Origin: Aedes albopictus
Taxonomy: Eukaryota > Arthropoda > Insecta > Diptera > Culicidae
Assembly: GCF_035046485.1 (NCBI RefSeq)
Contig: NC_085138.1
Span: 361,773,238-361,837,237 of the forward strand
Direction of reading: 5' to 3'
Length of the DNA stretch: 64,000 nt
Every line of letters starts with the position of its first letter. Positions within the stretch are counted from its first letter, which is position 1. The position numbers were made by a program, and so were the translations under genes. The notes beneath the pieces are model-generated. The model was given only the letters and a program-made list of their open reading frames with translations, ran no database searches and was not told the DNA's origin. Below are positions 11,780-23,519 of the stretch, piece by piece.

Positions 11780-12588
11780 CATTCGTCGCTCGACCGTTGA
11801 TTTGATAAGACTTCGTGAGTTTCGCAAGATAGGCAAATGCACGCGTGTGATCTCAGCGAGTTTTCTTCGATTTGATTTCTGTGGCAAAAGTGGAAGGAGG
11901 AAGATTTTTGTGCAAATACGGTTCGAGTGACTTGCCAAACGTCAATCGATAAGGGTTGCGGTGGTGGAGTGAGCGTCGACTGGGTCAAAGTCATCGAAGA
12001 AATGATAGGAAGGGTTTAGTTACAGAAAGAAGAAAACGAAATGAAGTTCGATAAAAGGTAATTTGATGAGAAGTGTCGTTTTGTGTGGGAAAACTAGCAG
12101 TTACTGGATGGAAATGTTTTTGTGCTGAATTTGAGGGACAGTGAAGGTCAACGAACGAAGCGAGTGTTCGCACTGGTCAACAGTGGAAAAGCTAGCAACA
12201 AGTGGAAAACTGAGAGGCAGAGTTTAGAAATCTCGCTCGTCGGGAACAGAACACCACCAGCGCCGGTGACGATAATTTTTATTTTGTAGGATAATTAAGA
12301 AGAACGATAACTTAGATGTTCGTCAATACATTGTCTCCAGATACGCCACATTCAATAACAGTGACTCAAAGCTCGAAGTTCAACTTTCAAACGTTTTGCT
12401 AATTCATTACTGCCGACCTGTGCAATCAACCCATTCAAATCAAATAAAGATAAAAGGTCAACGAACGGCAAAACCCTCCCACGCGAAATGGTGTTTCCTA
12501 GAAGGATGAAGAATACCCGAACTCCAGACCAAACCAAGAGAAGAAACAAACAAAGCAGTTGAGACATAAATGATTTGATACGTGTGCC

Positions 12589-12624
12589 ATGCCCAGACGA
12601 GAGTTTAACGTGCCAGATGAATGA
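12589..12624 (+). promoter_or_regulatory. Upstream ORF overlapping the transporter start codon
   Basis: An ATG in context GCCATGC opens an 11-codon frame (begins MPRREF) that ends TGA at 12622-12624, overlapping the main ATG at 12617 in another frame. Its start context is at least as good as that of the main ATG, so it could lower translation by leaky scanning. Whether it lies in the mature 5' UTR is inferred from its position. Confidence 0.45.
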
Positions 12625-12675
12625 TGGCAATGACATAATTTTAGAAAATGGGACCACTGAAACTGAGTTAGAGCG
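12617..12675 (+). CDS. Sugar transporter (Tret1-like), coding exon 1 of 5
   Basis: The exon encodes residues 1-19 plus two bases of codon 20. It starts at the first in-frame ATG after an in-frame TGA at 12560-12562. The residues (MNDGNDIILENGTTETELE) are acidic and polar, cytoplasmic by topology. The donor is GCG|GTAATT; the two overhanging bases CG join the first base of exon 2 to make Arg20 (phase 2 intron of 482 bp). The join produces an uninterrupted frame of 610 codons across all five exons, which supports this start. Exon 1 was not visible as a long frame and rests on splice logic. Confidence 0.7.
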
Positions 12676-13157
12676 GTAATTTGAAACCCAAGTGATACAG
12701 TTCTAACCGTGGACGATGAACATCTGGTATGAGAGCTGGGATTGCTAGGTTCAAAGGTTTAGAACGTTGGAAATGATGATAATAACACACTTGGTGCGAT
12801 TAAAAGCTGGGAACCAGCTATTTATGACTTCTTAAAACCAAGTAGATACGAGGAGATTCTAAACACCTACATAAAGCCAACATAAAATCAAATTGGTTTT
12901 ATAACAGCGCTCAAAACCACCTGAAGGCAAATTGGTCTTCAATTTGTTGCTTGGGAATTGTATTTAAGAACTTTATGAGTATTGTCATCATTGTATGAAA
13001 ATTTAAAAACTGTCCTTCTCTTGTCTTACGGATATTTGAAATTTGCTTTCCTTAGTTTCGTCTTACTGAGTTAACATGTTTACAAGTCTACCATATTTGA
13101 CCCAAATTTTACAAGCTTCACAAAACTATAGGATTTACATTCCTTTCCCACCTACAG

Positions 13158-13506
13158 CAACGCACAGTCTCCCCTAGTTGGTGATACGATCCTTGAAGCA
13201 CGGCATCAACCTCCCGAGTATCAGGAAGAGTCAACCATCATTCCAACAGTTGTCATTAGTGGTACCATTAGTGTAGAAAGTAGTGCAATCGTAGTGAATA
13301 ACAACCAAAGTGAAGTGCAAATCCCCGAAACATTAGAATCGCAAGCATTTCAAAAAGAAGAACAGGAACAACAGCCTCCTTCGAGAGTGTTAGCGTCCTT
13401 CTATCTAGATGGGAAACTGGAAGAATTAGATGAACAGTATCTGCAACAGAAAGAGGAAGCTGAAGATGAGAAATTCCATTCCACGACCAAAGGAGTGTTC
13501 AATCAG
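13158..13506 (+). CDS. Sugar transporter (Tret1-like), coding exon 2 of 5
   Basis: The exon encodes residues 20-136, a hydrophilic N-terminal tail rich in Glu and Gln (for example KEEQEQQPPS and EELDEQYLQQKEEAEDEK), predicted cytoplasmic. Many sugar porters start their first membrane helix within the first few dozen residues, so a 136-residue tail is long; it has weak coiled-coil character near its end. The acceptor is CCCACCTACAG|C and the donor AATCAG|GTATGT, leaving phase 0. The last residues, KGVFNQ, run directly into the first membrane helix in exon 3. The following intron is 7.9 kb and carries MITEs, two TTTCAGGGG-type array blocks and a Helitron-like element. Confidence 0.8.
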
Positions 13507-14002
13507 GTATGTTTCGAAAAATGTTCTTTCTTTGCATCTTTGCATTAATGAGTGCTTAAAAATCCCTAAAAAATACTCAAAATGTCATCTTAGCCGTGAT
13601 GTGATAACTAAAATTTAAACGAGCTATAATATAAAATAGGGCTCATTTTATCAGCCCTTTCAAGGTTGACACTCGAAACCGAAACAGATTGCTGTTTGAG
13701 TTTATGAACGACTGGCCTCTTTAGTGTACTGTACATTCAATCCACCCACTAACCTTTGTTATTTGTTCTGTTATGTTTAAGGAAATTAACAGTCTGTGTT
13801 TTGTCAAATATAGAATTAGATAACTGGTATCATTTACATGAATATTATTGCAAAACGAACCCTTTATCTCTTGTGATCGTTTTATAGCAGCATATTGTAA
13901 ACATAACATGAACACACCGTGGATGAAGTTGCTTAAATGAGTACTATGCACATTGCCATTTGTAACCTTCTCCTCTTCTTGGTTTTAGGACAGCTCTTCT
14001 CA

Positions 14003-14160
14003 GGGAGCATCCATTTAGTACGTCACGCTAAAATTGGGAATTTTCGACCCCCCCCCCCTCCCCCCTTCGTACGGGGTTTTCCTATATCTAATACACTGCT
14101 TGTCACACTTTTACAAACCCCCCTCCCCCCTAGGACCGTGACGTACTTAATGGATGGCCC
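14003..14160. mobile_element. MITE with GGGxCATCCATTxAGTACGT termini
   Basis: Ends are inverted copies: GGGAGCATCCATTTAGTACG on the left against GGGCCATCCATTAAGTACGT on the right strand, extending through GTCACG. The interior has C-rich tracts (14046-14066 and 14118-14130). The 166-bp element at 16944-17109 and those at 34211-34387 and 34611-34772 share the terminal design and the C-rich interior. It lies in intron 2. Confidence 0.7.
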
Positions 14161-14437
14161 TCAGCTTAGTGGTCTATGAGCACTTCCACAGTTATTAACT
14201 GAGAGCTTTCTTTGCCATCAATGACCATTTCGCATTTGTCTATTGTGTAGCAAGTGCGAATATATTCTATGCTCAAGGAAGTCAAAAAAGTTTCCATTAC
14301 CAAAAGTTCCTTAAACGACCTAGAATCGACAATTCAAATCTAATAAGAGTTTTCTATTTGCTTTACTAATATGAAATATGATCTTCGAGGAAAAATGATA
14401 AAATTTTCGAGCATTCCAGAGAGTATTTATAGTTATT

Positions 14438-14716
14438 AATTGAGGGGCCTTGAATCAAAGGGGTGTAAGTGACCATTTTATCGATTTTTAGCTGAGCATT
14501 TCAAAAAATTCTTCAGATTTCAAGCTTTTAAGGAACTTTTTTTAAGATTATTTTTACAATGATTAGAAAAATTACAATATATCGTAGAAAATTGGGTCGT
14601 TTTTGAAACTCCATACATTTTGTATGGATTGAAAAATTGGTGAAAAACTTTAAACCTCATTTATTCGAAAGTGGGTTTTTGTCACTTACACCCCTTTGCT
14701 TCTAACCCCCTCAATT
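14438..14716. mobile_element. MITE, AAAGGGGTGTAAGTGAC family, copy A
   Basis: It starts AATTGAGGGG and ends CCCCCTCAATT, with inner inverted blocks CAAAGGGGTGTAAGTGAC (left) and GTCACTTACACCCCTTTG (right). A diverged second copy is at 48358-48634, colinear over the whole length, which confirms the unit. It is non-coding and AT-rich, and it lies in intron 2. Confidence 0.75.
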
Positions 14717-15529
14717 GTGGTTCATGTAAGAAACCAAACAAATCCATGTAATTAATAGTGTTTTTGTTACTTTTCTTACTCAAATTCAAATCACAATTAA
14801 ATTCAATAGCATTTTGCTAGGATGTTGTAACCTCGATTTGGTATTCGAATGAGTGTAATCAGTTTCGTACCTTTTAATTCCCCCCTACACACTTAAAAAA
14901 TATTCGCGGGCTCGGCTTTCCGCGCACAGCCGACTACTCAGCAAACTCAAAAACTGATATATCAGTTAAATTTGCATTTGTTAGCTGATTCTCAGCAAAA
15001 CAGTTGCCGAACCTCAGTAATGAACTGTCAAAGTTGCTGAGGTCTCGGTTATGTTGCTATTTGCCGATCGCTCGGCTGTGCGAATCTCGGCGAAAGTTTG
15101 AGAAAATGCTGAGATCCCGGCATTTCAAATTAAGTGTGTATGTTGCTTATCCTTTGACAGATACACGTATTACGACTACCACTTGTAATCTTCATCAGTG
15201 TCAGTTATCCACTTCGATTTGGTGCCTTTAAGAGAACGCAAATTGGTAGAAAAACCACTGAGCAACTGATTGAGATATAGATACACTAAGTTTATAATAT
15301 GTCCTGAATAGTCATATAATATTGTTCCTGAATACTATTTGTAAAATATCTAGATAACTAACTCAAGTAATCATTAGCACTACAGTTTGCCTTTTTGGCC
15401 TTATAGGGCTTATATACGGCCAATATAGAGCAGATCAGTTTTACACTAGCACTGTATTGGCATGCAAGCGAAAAATAGTGCTACCTACATGGCTACTTTC
15501 GCAAAGCACAATAACAATAAAATTCAAAG
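14717..15529. other. Intron 2 sequence, no recognised element
   Basis: AT-rich DNA with one GC-richer patch at 14900-15120 in which CTCGGC and TCAGCAAA-type words recur in both orientations. That patch may be a decayed MITE, but I could not define its ends. Confidence 0.3.
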
Positions 15530-16648
15530 GCGTTCCACAAGTTCCCAAAGAGCCCAAAAGAAAGGGGGTTCCAAGAGACTAATGATAGTAACTATGGCAT
15601 CGGCAGCCAGGGCACGTTTATAGAAGAGAACAAAGGGAGGTTTCAGGGGCGTTTCAGAGGGTCCTAATGGGTTTCAGAGGGTACCGTAAGATTTCAGAGG
15701 CGTGCCAAAGAGGTCCCAAGAGATATCAGGGAATACCAGGAGATCTCAGGGGCGTTTAAGGCCATGCCTTCAAAGGAATCCGATGAGGTTCCAGCGCGTC
15801 TCAGGGGGTTCCAAGTGGCTTCAGGGATGCTTCTCAGAGGGTTCCAGGAATGTTCCAGAAGATCTCAGATGCGTTTCATTGAGGTTTCAGGAAGTACAGA
15901 GAAGTCTCAATGGCGTTTAAGGGGATCTCAAGGACTTCAAGGGCTCTCGGAGGCCTCCTATGACGGAGTTTCAGGTGCATTTCTGAAGGTCTCAGGGCGA
16001 TTCTAAGGGGCCTCATGGGCACTTTCAGCGGCCCCATGGGATACTAGCGGCCTCAACCTCAGGAACGCTTCAAAAAGTCTCAGGGGTTTCAGGGGGATAC
16101 CAGGAGATCTCAAGGGCATTTCAGAGGTTCCCAGGACATTTCAGAGTGTCACATGAAAAATCAGGGGCTTTTGTGGGAGTTTCATGGTCATCTCAGGTTA
16201 TTTTAGGGGATTCAATGGGGTCTCACGAACGCTTCATGTGGAGTTCCAGGTCACCTTACGGACGCTTCAATGGGTATCATGGGCTTCCCTGGAGGTTCCA
16301 GAGGGTTTCAGGGGCGTTTCAGGGGGTACCAGGAGATGTCAAGGACGTTTTAAGCGGTCCCAGGGGGTTTCAGGGAGTACCATGTGGTCTCAGATATGTT
16401 TAAAATGGTCTCAAGGTTGTCTTATGCGATGTAAGAGGTTTCCGAGGGATCCAGGTGGTCTCAGAGGCGCTTCAAGGGGTCTCAGGATGACTCAGGGGTT
16501 TTCTGGGGCGGGGGGCTCAGGGTCACTTCATAGAGCCTCCGGAGGTTCCATTGAAGTTGCAGAAGTTCACAAGGGCGTTTCGGGGCTTGCAAGGGCGTTT
16601 CAGACAATTTCAGGGGATTCCAGGAGGTCAAATGAGGAAAAAGCAGGG
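15530..16648 (+). repeat. Degenerate TTTCAGGGG-type minisatellite, block 1
   Basis: Units such as GGGGCGTTTCAGGGGGT, CTCAGGGGCGTTTCA and GTACCAGGAGATCTCA repeat with heavy variation for 1.1 kb in one orientation. Long open frames over it are periodic and Gly/Ser/Arg-rich and are not genes. An inverted-repeat element (16649-17342) separates this block from the next one. Confidence 0.8.
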
Positions 16649-17342
16649 ATAAAACGGGAATAAATTCAATATCTCTGCTTGGAGTGGTTGGATTCGCTTG
16701 AATTTTTGACATTACCTTTGAAACCATTAGTTTCAGATAAGGAAGGTGTCACTCGCCGCACAATGCTGCCGTAGTATTGAATGATGCTGGTTTGGCTCAC
16801 CGCATGGCCTTAAAAATTGAAATATCTTCAAATAACCCCGGTAACCCCTATTTTTTTGAAACTTTCACAAGCATCTCCACCCAGAGTGGAACGGAATCGA
16901 TAAAAACAGGGCCATCCTTACGTAAAATTACCGATACCACGAAGGGGCTGTCCATTAATTACGTAAGGGAATTTTTATGATTTTTCGACACTCCCTCCCC
17001 CCCTTGCTGGATTTTTTGTATGACAACCCATTTTTTTTTTGTATGGCGCGTAAGATTTCTCAAACCCCCTCTCCCCCCATAAACCCTTACGTAATTAATG
17101 GACAGCCCCAAAGTTGTTATATAAATAAGGAATTTATTTTGCATGCCAGTCGGGAATAGATGAGGATTTTCTCTAAAAGGTGAGAGAGAGAGAGCGAAGT
17201 AAAACGTGCTCAATACACTGATTTCCAGCATTGTGGTGAATGGCATCTTCCTTACTTGAAACTATAAAGATTTTGGCAGTTTAAGTCAAAAACTCGAATC
17301 GCTCCACTCCGAGCAGAGATATTGAATTTATTCGCGTTTTAT
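16649..17342. mobile_element. Inverted-repeat element within the TTTCAGGGG array
   Basis: The arms 16649-16714 and 17280-17342 are inverted copies with a few mismatches, beginning ATAAAACGGGAATAAATTCA on the left and matched by the right arm ending in CGCGTTTTAT. The same minisatellite lies on both sides, so this unit was inserted in it or co-amplified with it. It contains a complete younger MITE at 16944-17109. Confidence 0.6.
16944..17109. mobile_element. MITE with GGGGCTGTCCATTAATTACG termini
   Basis: A 166-bp element; GGGGCTGTCCATTAATTACG at the left end and its exact complement at the right, extending through TAAGG. The interior has C-rich tracts as in the related elements at 14003, 34211 and 34611. 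It is non-coding. Confidence 0.85.
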
Positions 17343-18090
17343 ACCGATTTGTTTCCATTGAGGGGCGTTTCAAAGGGATCTAACGAGATTTCAAAGGCGT
17401 GTCAACGAGATCCCATGGAATTTCAATGAGGACTCAGGGGCGCTTCAAGGAATTTCAGGAAAATTGCAGGGGGCTCCAGAGATCTCAGGGCACTTCAGGG
17501 GGATTCAGAGAGTGTTGCAAGAGATTGAAAGACGTTTTAAGGAAATCCCACGGGGTATAGGGAGCTCAAGGGGTACTTTATGGGTCCAAGAAGCTTTCCG
17601 GGGGAGTTTTAGGGAGTTTCAGGGGCTCCCAAGGGGGAGAGAAGCGTTTCTATGGTGTCCCAAGGAATTTCAGAAGGTACCATTAGGTATCAGGGGCGTT
17701 TCAGGGGGTCTCACGGCTGTCGCAGAGGGTTTCAGGAGCGTTTCAGGGAGTCTCAGGGGCGTTCCAGGGGGGCTTAGGGACACTGCGAAAGGTCTTAGAA
17801 GGTTCCAGGGAAATTCCAGAGGATCTCAGGGGCGTTTCCGGGAGATCCTGACATCCCTTGGGACCTTCCTGAAACACCGCTCAAATATCCTGTTACCCAC
17901 TGAAACTCCCCTAAGACCCCCTGAATTTCCCCTGAGACCCCTTGAAATCATCTGATACGACCCTGAACCCACCTTAAACGCCACTGAGGCCTCATCGTAC
18001 CACTGGAACCCCCTGGGGTCCCTTGAAACGCCTCTAAGATCTTCTGGTTACCCCTGAAACACCTTGAAATCCCCTGGGACTCTTTATGTT
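17343..18090. repeat. TTTCAGGGG-type minisatellite, block 2, switching orientation
   Basis: Units run in the TTTCAGGGG orientation to about 17870 and then in the complementary orientation (CCTGAAACNCCNCTNAGACCCC) to about 18085, so the block can fold back on itself. The frame 17464-17955 across it is a periodic artefact. Confidence 0.75.
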
Positions 18091-18094
18091 CAAA

Positions 18095-18235
18095 TGAGTT
18101 GCATTATGAACATTATGCAACTTTTTTTCATTATGCTACTCATTTCAGCTGCATAATGACCCAGTACGGAAAAATAGGTCATTATGATACTGAAATGGAT
18201 AGTATAAAATAAAAATTTTAATACTGAATTGCATA
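18095..18235. repeat. Fragment of the GAGTTGCATTATG inverted-repeat family
   Basis: It contains GAGTTGCATTATGAACATTA and GGTCATTATGATACTGAAAT, shared with the full inverted-repeat element at 57830-58527. Only one side of the element is present here. Confidence 0.6.
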
Positions 18236-18627
18236 AAAATATTTACTTTAATGGGTAATGGGTTGGAATTGGGTTGTTTAGTGAATAAAATATTGCTATT
18301 TTTTATAGCCTAATCGAAAGAGCTCATTTTTCTGAGTGAAACGTGATCTTATTGGATTCCAATACCTTTGTTTTGGTGGTTTAATTAACAAAACAGTTTT
18401 AATTTTCGTGGATAGAATGACAGTTCAATCGATAAAGTGACAGTTCGACCCGAACAAAAAATTTTCCCCATACAAACTTTAAATGCATTTTAAAAATAGT
18501 TCCCGGACTCCAAAAATTATGAAATTTTGGATTTCGACTAATTTTTGGGCGGAGAATCCGTTTATGGAATAATCCGGATACCCCTAAAGAACCCAATTAC
18601 GAAAGGTAATCTACCTAATATTCACAA

Positions 18628-18724
18628 GGGCCGATTTCTTCACCTCGGCTTACCCAGTAAGCCAGGCTTACCCATATAGTTAAGCCTGGCTTAACGCTTA
18701 AGCCAAGGTGAAGAAATCGCCCCT
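18628..18724. mobile_element. Small MITE, GGGCGATTTCTTCACCT termini
   Basis: About 97 bp. The left end GGGCCGATTTCTTCACCTCG is matched by the complement on the right (GGTGAAGAAATCGCCCC); the interior AAGCCAGGCTTA blocks are also inverted, so almost the whole element forms a hairpin. The target duplication is unclear. Confidence 0.6.
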
Positions 18725-18924
18725 ATGAGGCTCAAAATACTACATGTCAAAAACAATTATTTGCCACTTATATTTCATTCTATTTTATGTCATTTCTGCT
18801 GTCATGCTTCTGATAATTCCAATAACATTTTCCAGCTATACACTGGAACCTCCTTTTAGGCACATGGCTGAGACTGCATAAATTAAAAATGTGCATAAAT
18901 TATAAAAGTCATAGAAAGAGGGAA

Positions 18925-19222
18925 TCTATATATATAAAAATGAGTTTGAAGTCCCTTTGAGGCAACAAAACTCACGAATGGATGAACCGATCAAAATGAC
19001 CCTTGCATGGTTCGATTCGTATTCATGGCAGCTGTGCAAGTAGTAAAATTTGTGGAAATCATCTAAAATAGTAAGAAAATTGATAAAAACCTGATTTTTT
19101 ATGAACTGGGAAGAAAATCAACACGATCGCAATAACACCGTTCTAGAGTGCCGTGCTGCAATGAACCCAACAGTTGTCAAACCAAGACAGCTTGGCAAGA
19201 CAAAGTTTGCCGGGACAGCTAG
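18925..19222 (+). mobile_element. Helitron-like non-autonomous element
   Basis: It begins TCTATATATATAAAAATGAG after an A (18924) and ends GGGACAGCTAG before a T (19223), which is the TC...CTRR structure inserted between A and T used by Helitrons. A short hairpin (GGCAA...TTGCC) lies about 10 bp before CTAG. The internal CACGAATGGATGAACCGATC block resembles insect Helitron 5' ends. It is 298 bp with no coding capacity. Confidence 0.7.
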
Positions 19223-19239
19223 TTTATACATAAATTAAG

Positions 19240-20240
19240 CTTGGGCTTCAATGAAGGGAACAAGTTCGCGAGAACAGGTCTTGCTCCTGGGAATTTGAGG
19301 TGGGGCTAAGGGGGTTTCCAAAAGAGTCGAAAAAAGGGGGTTTTAGTGGCGTTTTAAAGGGTTGCATCAAGAGATTAGAAGAGCCTTTTAAGGGCGTTCT
19401 GTCATGATTTGTTGGCGTTTTAATAAGATTACTTTAGTATTATAGTATTATGGGGGTTTCAGGGACGTTTGATGGGGCTTCAAAGGCAATTCAAGGGATT
19501 TCAGGAGCCTTTCAAGGACGTTACAAGAGGTTTGAGGGGCGTTTCAAGGTATTTTAGAGTTATTTCAGAGAGTTTCAGGGTGTTTCAGGAACATTTTGAG
19601 GGCGTTCCTAGAGATTTTAAGGGTGTTTGATAGCATTTTAGAAATTTTCAGGAGAGTTTCAAGGGGTTCATAGACCCTATTAAAGGCGTCCAAAGGGCTT
19701 CAGAGGCATTTTAAATTAATAATGATGATTTTAAGGGCGTTTCAATTAAGTCAGAGTCGTATCAGGGAGTTTCAAGAACACCTCTAAATCAAAGGGTATT
19801 TCAGAGGCGTTTCAAAAGTTATGTGATGGGGTCTCTGAAAATTCTCTGAAACTTCCTGAACTGTCTCCAAAATCCCCCTCAACCCCCTCGGGCTTCATAT
19901 TACACTCCTCTACAACGATTCCGTAACGCCCCTGAATCTCGCCGAAAATGCTCTGAAACTACCTGAAATGCCTCCAAAATCTCCCTTAACCCCCTCGGGC
20001 CCCATGTAACGCACCTGATACGGTCCGAAACCCTTGAAAACTTCACAGTAACGCTTTCGTAACGTCTCTGAATCCCAACGAGAATGCTCTAAAACTTCCT
20101 GAAATTCCTCTGAAATCCTATTTAAAGCCCCGCGGACCCCATGGTACTCATCTCAGAGAGGCTCTGAGATCTCCTGGTACCCCGCAGAAACCCCTTGGGA
20201 CCCACTGAAACGCCACTGCAACCTTCCTTAGCTCTCCCCT
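19240..20240. repeat. TTTCAGGGG-type minisatellite, block 3, switching orientation
   Basis: TTTCAGGGGCGTTT-type units to about 19830, then complementary CTCTGAAACTTCCTGAAA-type units to about 20240. The reversal is of the same kind as in block 2. Intron 2 thus carries two separate head-to-head blocks. Confidence 0.75.
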
Positions 20241-21375
20241 ATAAACACATTTAACAGGTTTTAGTGTACTCATTTCAAATCTGTATAATAACACATTGTT
20301 ATGTTCTTGGCATTTTTCTCGAGAAGCGTTCTAATTTTACTTATACCCCATAACCGGTGACATAGAACTCTTAACCTTGGATATGCCGAAAAACTTTGTT
20401 GAAGACAACAAAGTGATCAGACGTTAAGCCATGTCTAAGGTACAATCCTTTTCACAAGCGTCTGATTTGTTAGCATCGTTAACAAAGTTTTTATATCATT
20501 GTCCTCTATGGTCAATTTTTATTTTTTTACTAGTGGCTATAAGATTTGCAAATAGCCAAATGATATTTTTATGACAATTTTCAACCCTGGTCCCATCGCA
20601 GATTTTGATAGTAGTTTTAACCCCTCTACTCCATAATCTGCCTTTGAATGTTTTTCTTATGATAGTTTTTACCCAACCAGCTGGATCTCAATTCCAAAGA
20701 ACAAACGATTCTGTCAGCACAGCTCATATTTCTAAGCAGTTAATTGAGTTATAGTTCGCTAGATTCATTGGTTAATAGGAGCTTTTAGCAAACCTGTAAT
20801 TACAGCATGTGTAAGGTGATGAATTGCAGTTTTTTTGCTGTGTTAATAGGATTTGTTCAAGCCGATGTGCTGTTTGAGAGCTAATATTAAACTCAACAAA
20901 CATTTGTCAAACAAACAAGTTTTGCAATGACATCGATGCATATGTAATATAACTTGAGAACCATTAGCATCTCTGATCAAACGATGAAACGACTAAATAT
21001 ATTGACGATTCATACACGTGATCATTTCACGTGATCCCATCACTCGTCATCCCACATCACTTTGAAATTATTTCGATTTCTATCCAGCAGAATATCAGTA
21101 GTCAACCGAAGAAGTCAACAACCATCTGATGCAACAAATTAAAACCAATCAATTTATCAATGTGCCCAACTGCCATCCGTTTGATTCAATATTCCGCCAG
21201 CACGCACTCGATTTGACCCCACCTACTCGCCAGTCAAGCGAATCAATTAAAAACTCTAATCGATGTGATCGAAAGCACAACAACAGCACAAATTGCATTT
21301 CATCACATATGTATAGTGGCCGGCACAGACTATTGACCAATCATTCCTTCTTTCTATCATTCAATTCAATTTCAG
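20241..21375. other. End of intron 2
   Basis: AT-rich sequence with no inverted-repeat element or coding frame supported, ending in the pyrimidine-rich acceptor of exon 3. Confidence 0.5.
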
Positions 21376-21511
21376 TGTCTGGTGACATGTGCAGTTCTAC
21401 TCCTGGCGGCAGCATGCGGGATGCCGATTGGATACTCGGCCGTACTTCTTCCCCAACTGTACAATGTCAGCGAACCGCTCTTCATCGACATCGAGATGGG
21501 CTCGTGGATCG
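21376..21511 (+). CDS. Sugar transporter (Tret1-like), coding exon 3 of 5
   Basis: The exon encodes residues 137-181 plus one base. It contains transmembrane helix 1 (LVTCAVLLLAAACGMPIGYS) and the first extracellular loop with the NVSEPL sequence, a possible N-glycosylation site (N-V-S), ending at GSWI, which matches the S/GSW start of helix 2 in insect trehalose/sugar transporters. The acceptor is CAATTTCAG|TGT after a pyrimidine-rich tract; the donor is ATCG|GTGAGT (phase 1). The next intron is 29 kb and holds most of the mobile elements in the window. Confidence 0.9.
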
Positions 21512-22855
21512 GTGAGTAATACGCGGTAGGGTTACCATACTTGGTATTCGGGGACATATAATTGAGAACGATACATAAATCGAAGTGAATCGGAAATGAG
21601 TAGAATAACTCTATGATGGGTAAATAGTTTGAAATACAATCAATACAGTTACGAAATACATATTAAAAATGAGTTGATAATAATTGAAAATAAATCTGGC
21701 CACTAAAATTTCACAATTAAAAACATCTAACTTTAAATATTATCATAACTATCTTTACTTTATGTTCATTACTATATATTGATAATATAGTTATTTCCAT
21801 CAATACTATTATTATTATTACATATTACTGTGATTTTGGTTGTCATCGTAATCACTTTTTGCTATCATTATTATTTTTATTACCTTCATTAGCTTTTGTA
21901 TACATCAAATTATCAGATCTATCGAAGCTCATGATCTTTCAAATCGATGTTTCTCATAAGTATACAGTGCACTACTTTGAACTTGTTTACACAGTTTCTA
22001 ATCTACAAGTACCTTCTAAAGGTCACAGTATATATAGTAACCCTAAAAAAGCAACAACTACTTACTACGGACGGAAATACGTTACTTACTGTCAAGTGCA
22101 ATCGTAAGTCAACAATGGCGAGATAACATTGACTTGGCTCAAGCTCAGCATGCCGCAGCTTGAGTAAGGTCCTACCCCCGTCGACGGCAGCGTCGTACAA
22201 ATCCGAGGGTGATCTCTACTAATGAGTTAGAAATGGAATGCATTAGTTTAATGTCTGTACACACAACGTGGACATCTATACACATTCAAAGGGAAAAAAG
22301 TGGGTCAAACACAACTACTTCTCCGATAAGAACCAGAATATGGACAGAGCATGTTACCCTGTTGGAGATTTGATGTATCTAAATAAACGCACTACACGCG
22401 CGGTCAAGAACGTTTCCTCCCCGTTGGACTCGTTTGGAAGATATATGAACGTATGCATAACCGTATACTTGAGTATAGGAACAAGCTGGACCTCCTCATC
22501 GTTGTGGGTGAGTGACTGTCATGGCCCACCGTGTGTCTATATTTGTTCTCCAAAATTGTTGAAAATTAAATGATTGTTCCTTTAGGCGCTTAACAAGAAT
22601 TTATTTAGATAGCTGCCCATATCTCAGAGTTGACTAAGGAAGCAACGAGATCCAGTAGCAGAGAGATTGTTTTTGGACAGGAATGCGGAATTATTAAGAT
22701 TGTGATTGTGATTCGAGCCCCTCGGAACTAATTTCAGGAGTGTCATAGATATTGTCAGCTATAATTAATAATTACTATATAAGCATACACGTGTGGTCCA
22801 AATCATACAATAACAAACCACTAAACTACGGCTAGTAATTGAACTACTTTACTTT
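21512..22855. other. Start of the 29-kb intron 3
   Basis: AT-rich intron sequence (strongly so at 21590-21850). No element boundary or gene is supported here. The remainder of the intron is occupied by nested mobile elements described separately. Confidence 0.5.
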
Positions 22856-23138
22856 ACTTTCAGTCCTGAGCACCCCATGGTGGTGCAGAGGGCCGAATTG
22901 AAAGATCTCCTTCCTGGGCGATTGCTTGCCATCGCCTTGATCTGTGGCCAGGTCAAATTTCTGTCGACTTCCTTTATTTCTTTGTTGAGGCTGCGCCGCC
23001 ATGAGCCTTTGGGTCTGCCTCTGTTGCGATATCCTGCTGGGTTCCAATCTAACGCTTGTTTACAGATTTCGTTCCCGCCCCTGTGTAGAGTGTGGCCGAC
23101 CCACCTCCACTTTCGCTCCCGAACTTCGCTATCGGCTT
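22856..23138 (-). mobile_element. LINE C-terminal fragment, distal part
   Basis: On the - strand the frame reads RERKWRWVGHTLHRGGNEIC followed by ALDWNP, GRP and TWRR-like blocks, the C-terminal region found after the reverse transcriptase in several non-LTR retrotransposons. The other part of the same fragment is at 30145-30905; the 7-kb TTAA element was inserted between them. Confidence 0.65.
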
Positions 23139-23519
23139 TTAACACCCAAAAGACCAAGGTCATTTTCGCAACAAATTTTCAACTTGAAAAATTCATAACT
23201 CTGTTGATTTTTATCCAATCCTAATGAAAATTTGAGACAATATCCAGTTTTTATTCTAGTTTTGATAAAATGGGACACGAAGTCTAAAACCCGGATGGTT
23301 TCGGAGTTATTCCGGATTCCCGTGGGGTACCAACGTTATGGTATTTGGGGTATTTCTATCAGAACTATTTTTTTCTCTATGGAACAACTTTAAAACATTT
23401 GCAATAATTGAAGCTTTATCGAAGCTGATTGTATTAGTACATTTTCTGAACACCTGGAGTCCTTCTGGATGTTTCTGGATCCCCTGGAACGCCTCCGGGG
23501 GAACCGGTGCCAGGGGACA

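Noticed and set aside
16184..16663. 159-residue + strand frame, Gly/Ser/Arg-rich
   Set aside because: Translation of the TTTCAGGGG minisatellite; composition and periodicity explain it.
21129..21515. 128-residue frame covering exon 3
   Set aside because: It is in a different frame from the transporter; only 21376-21511 in the transporter frame joins the other exons and shows a membrane helix.
22077..22215. Possible tRNA-like or SINE sequence near CTCAAGCTCAGCATGCCG
   Set aside because: No A or B box pair or cloverleaf could be formed.
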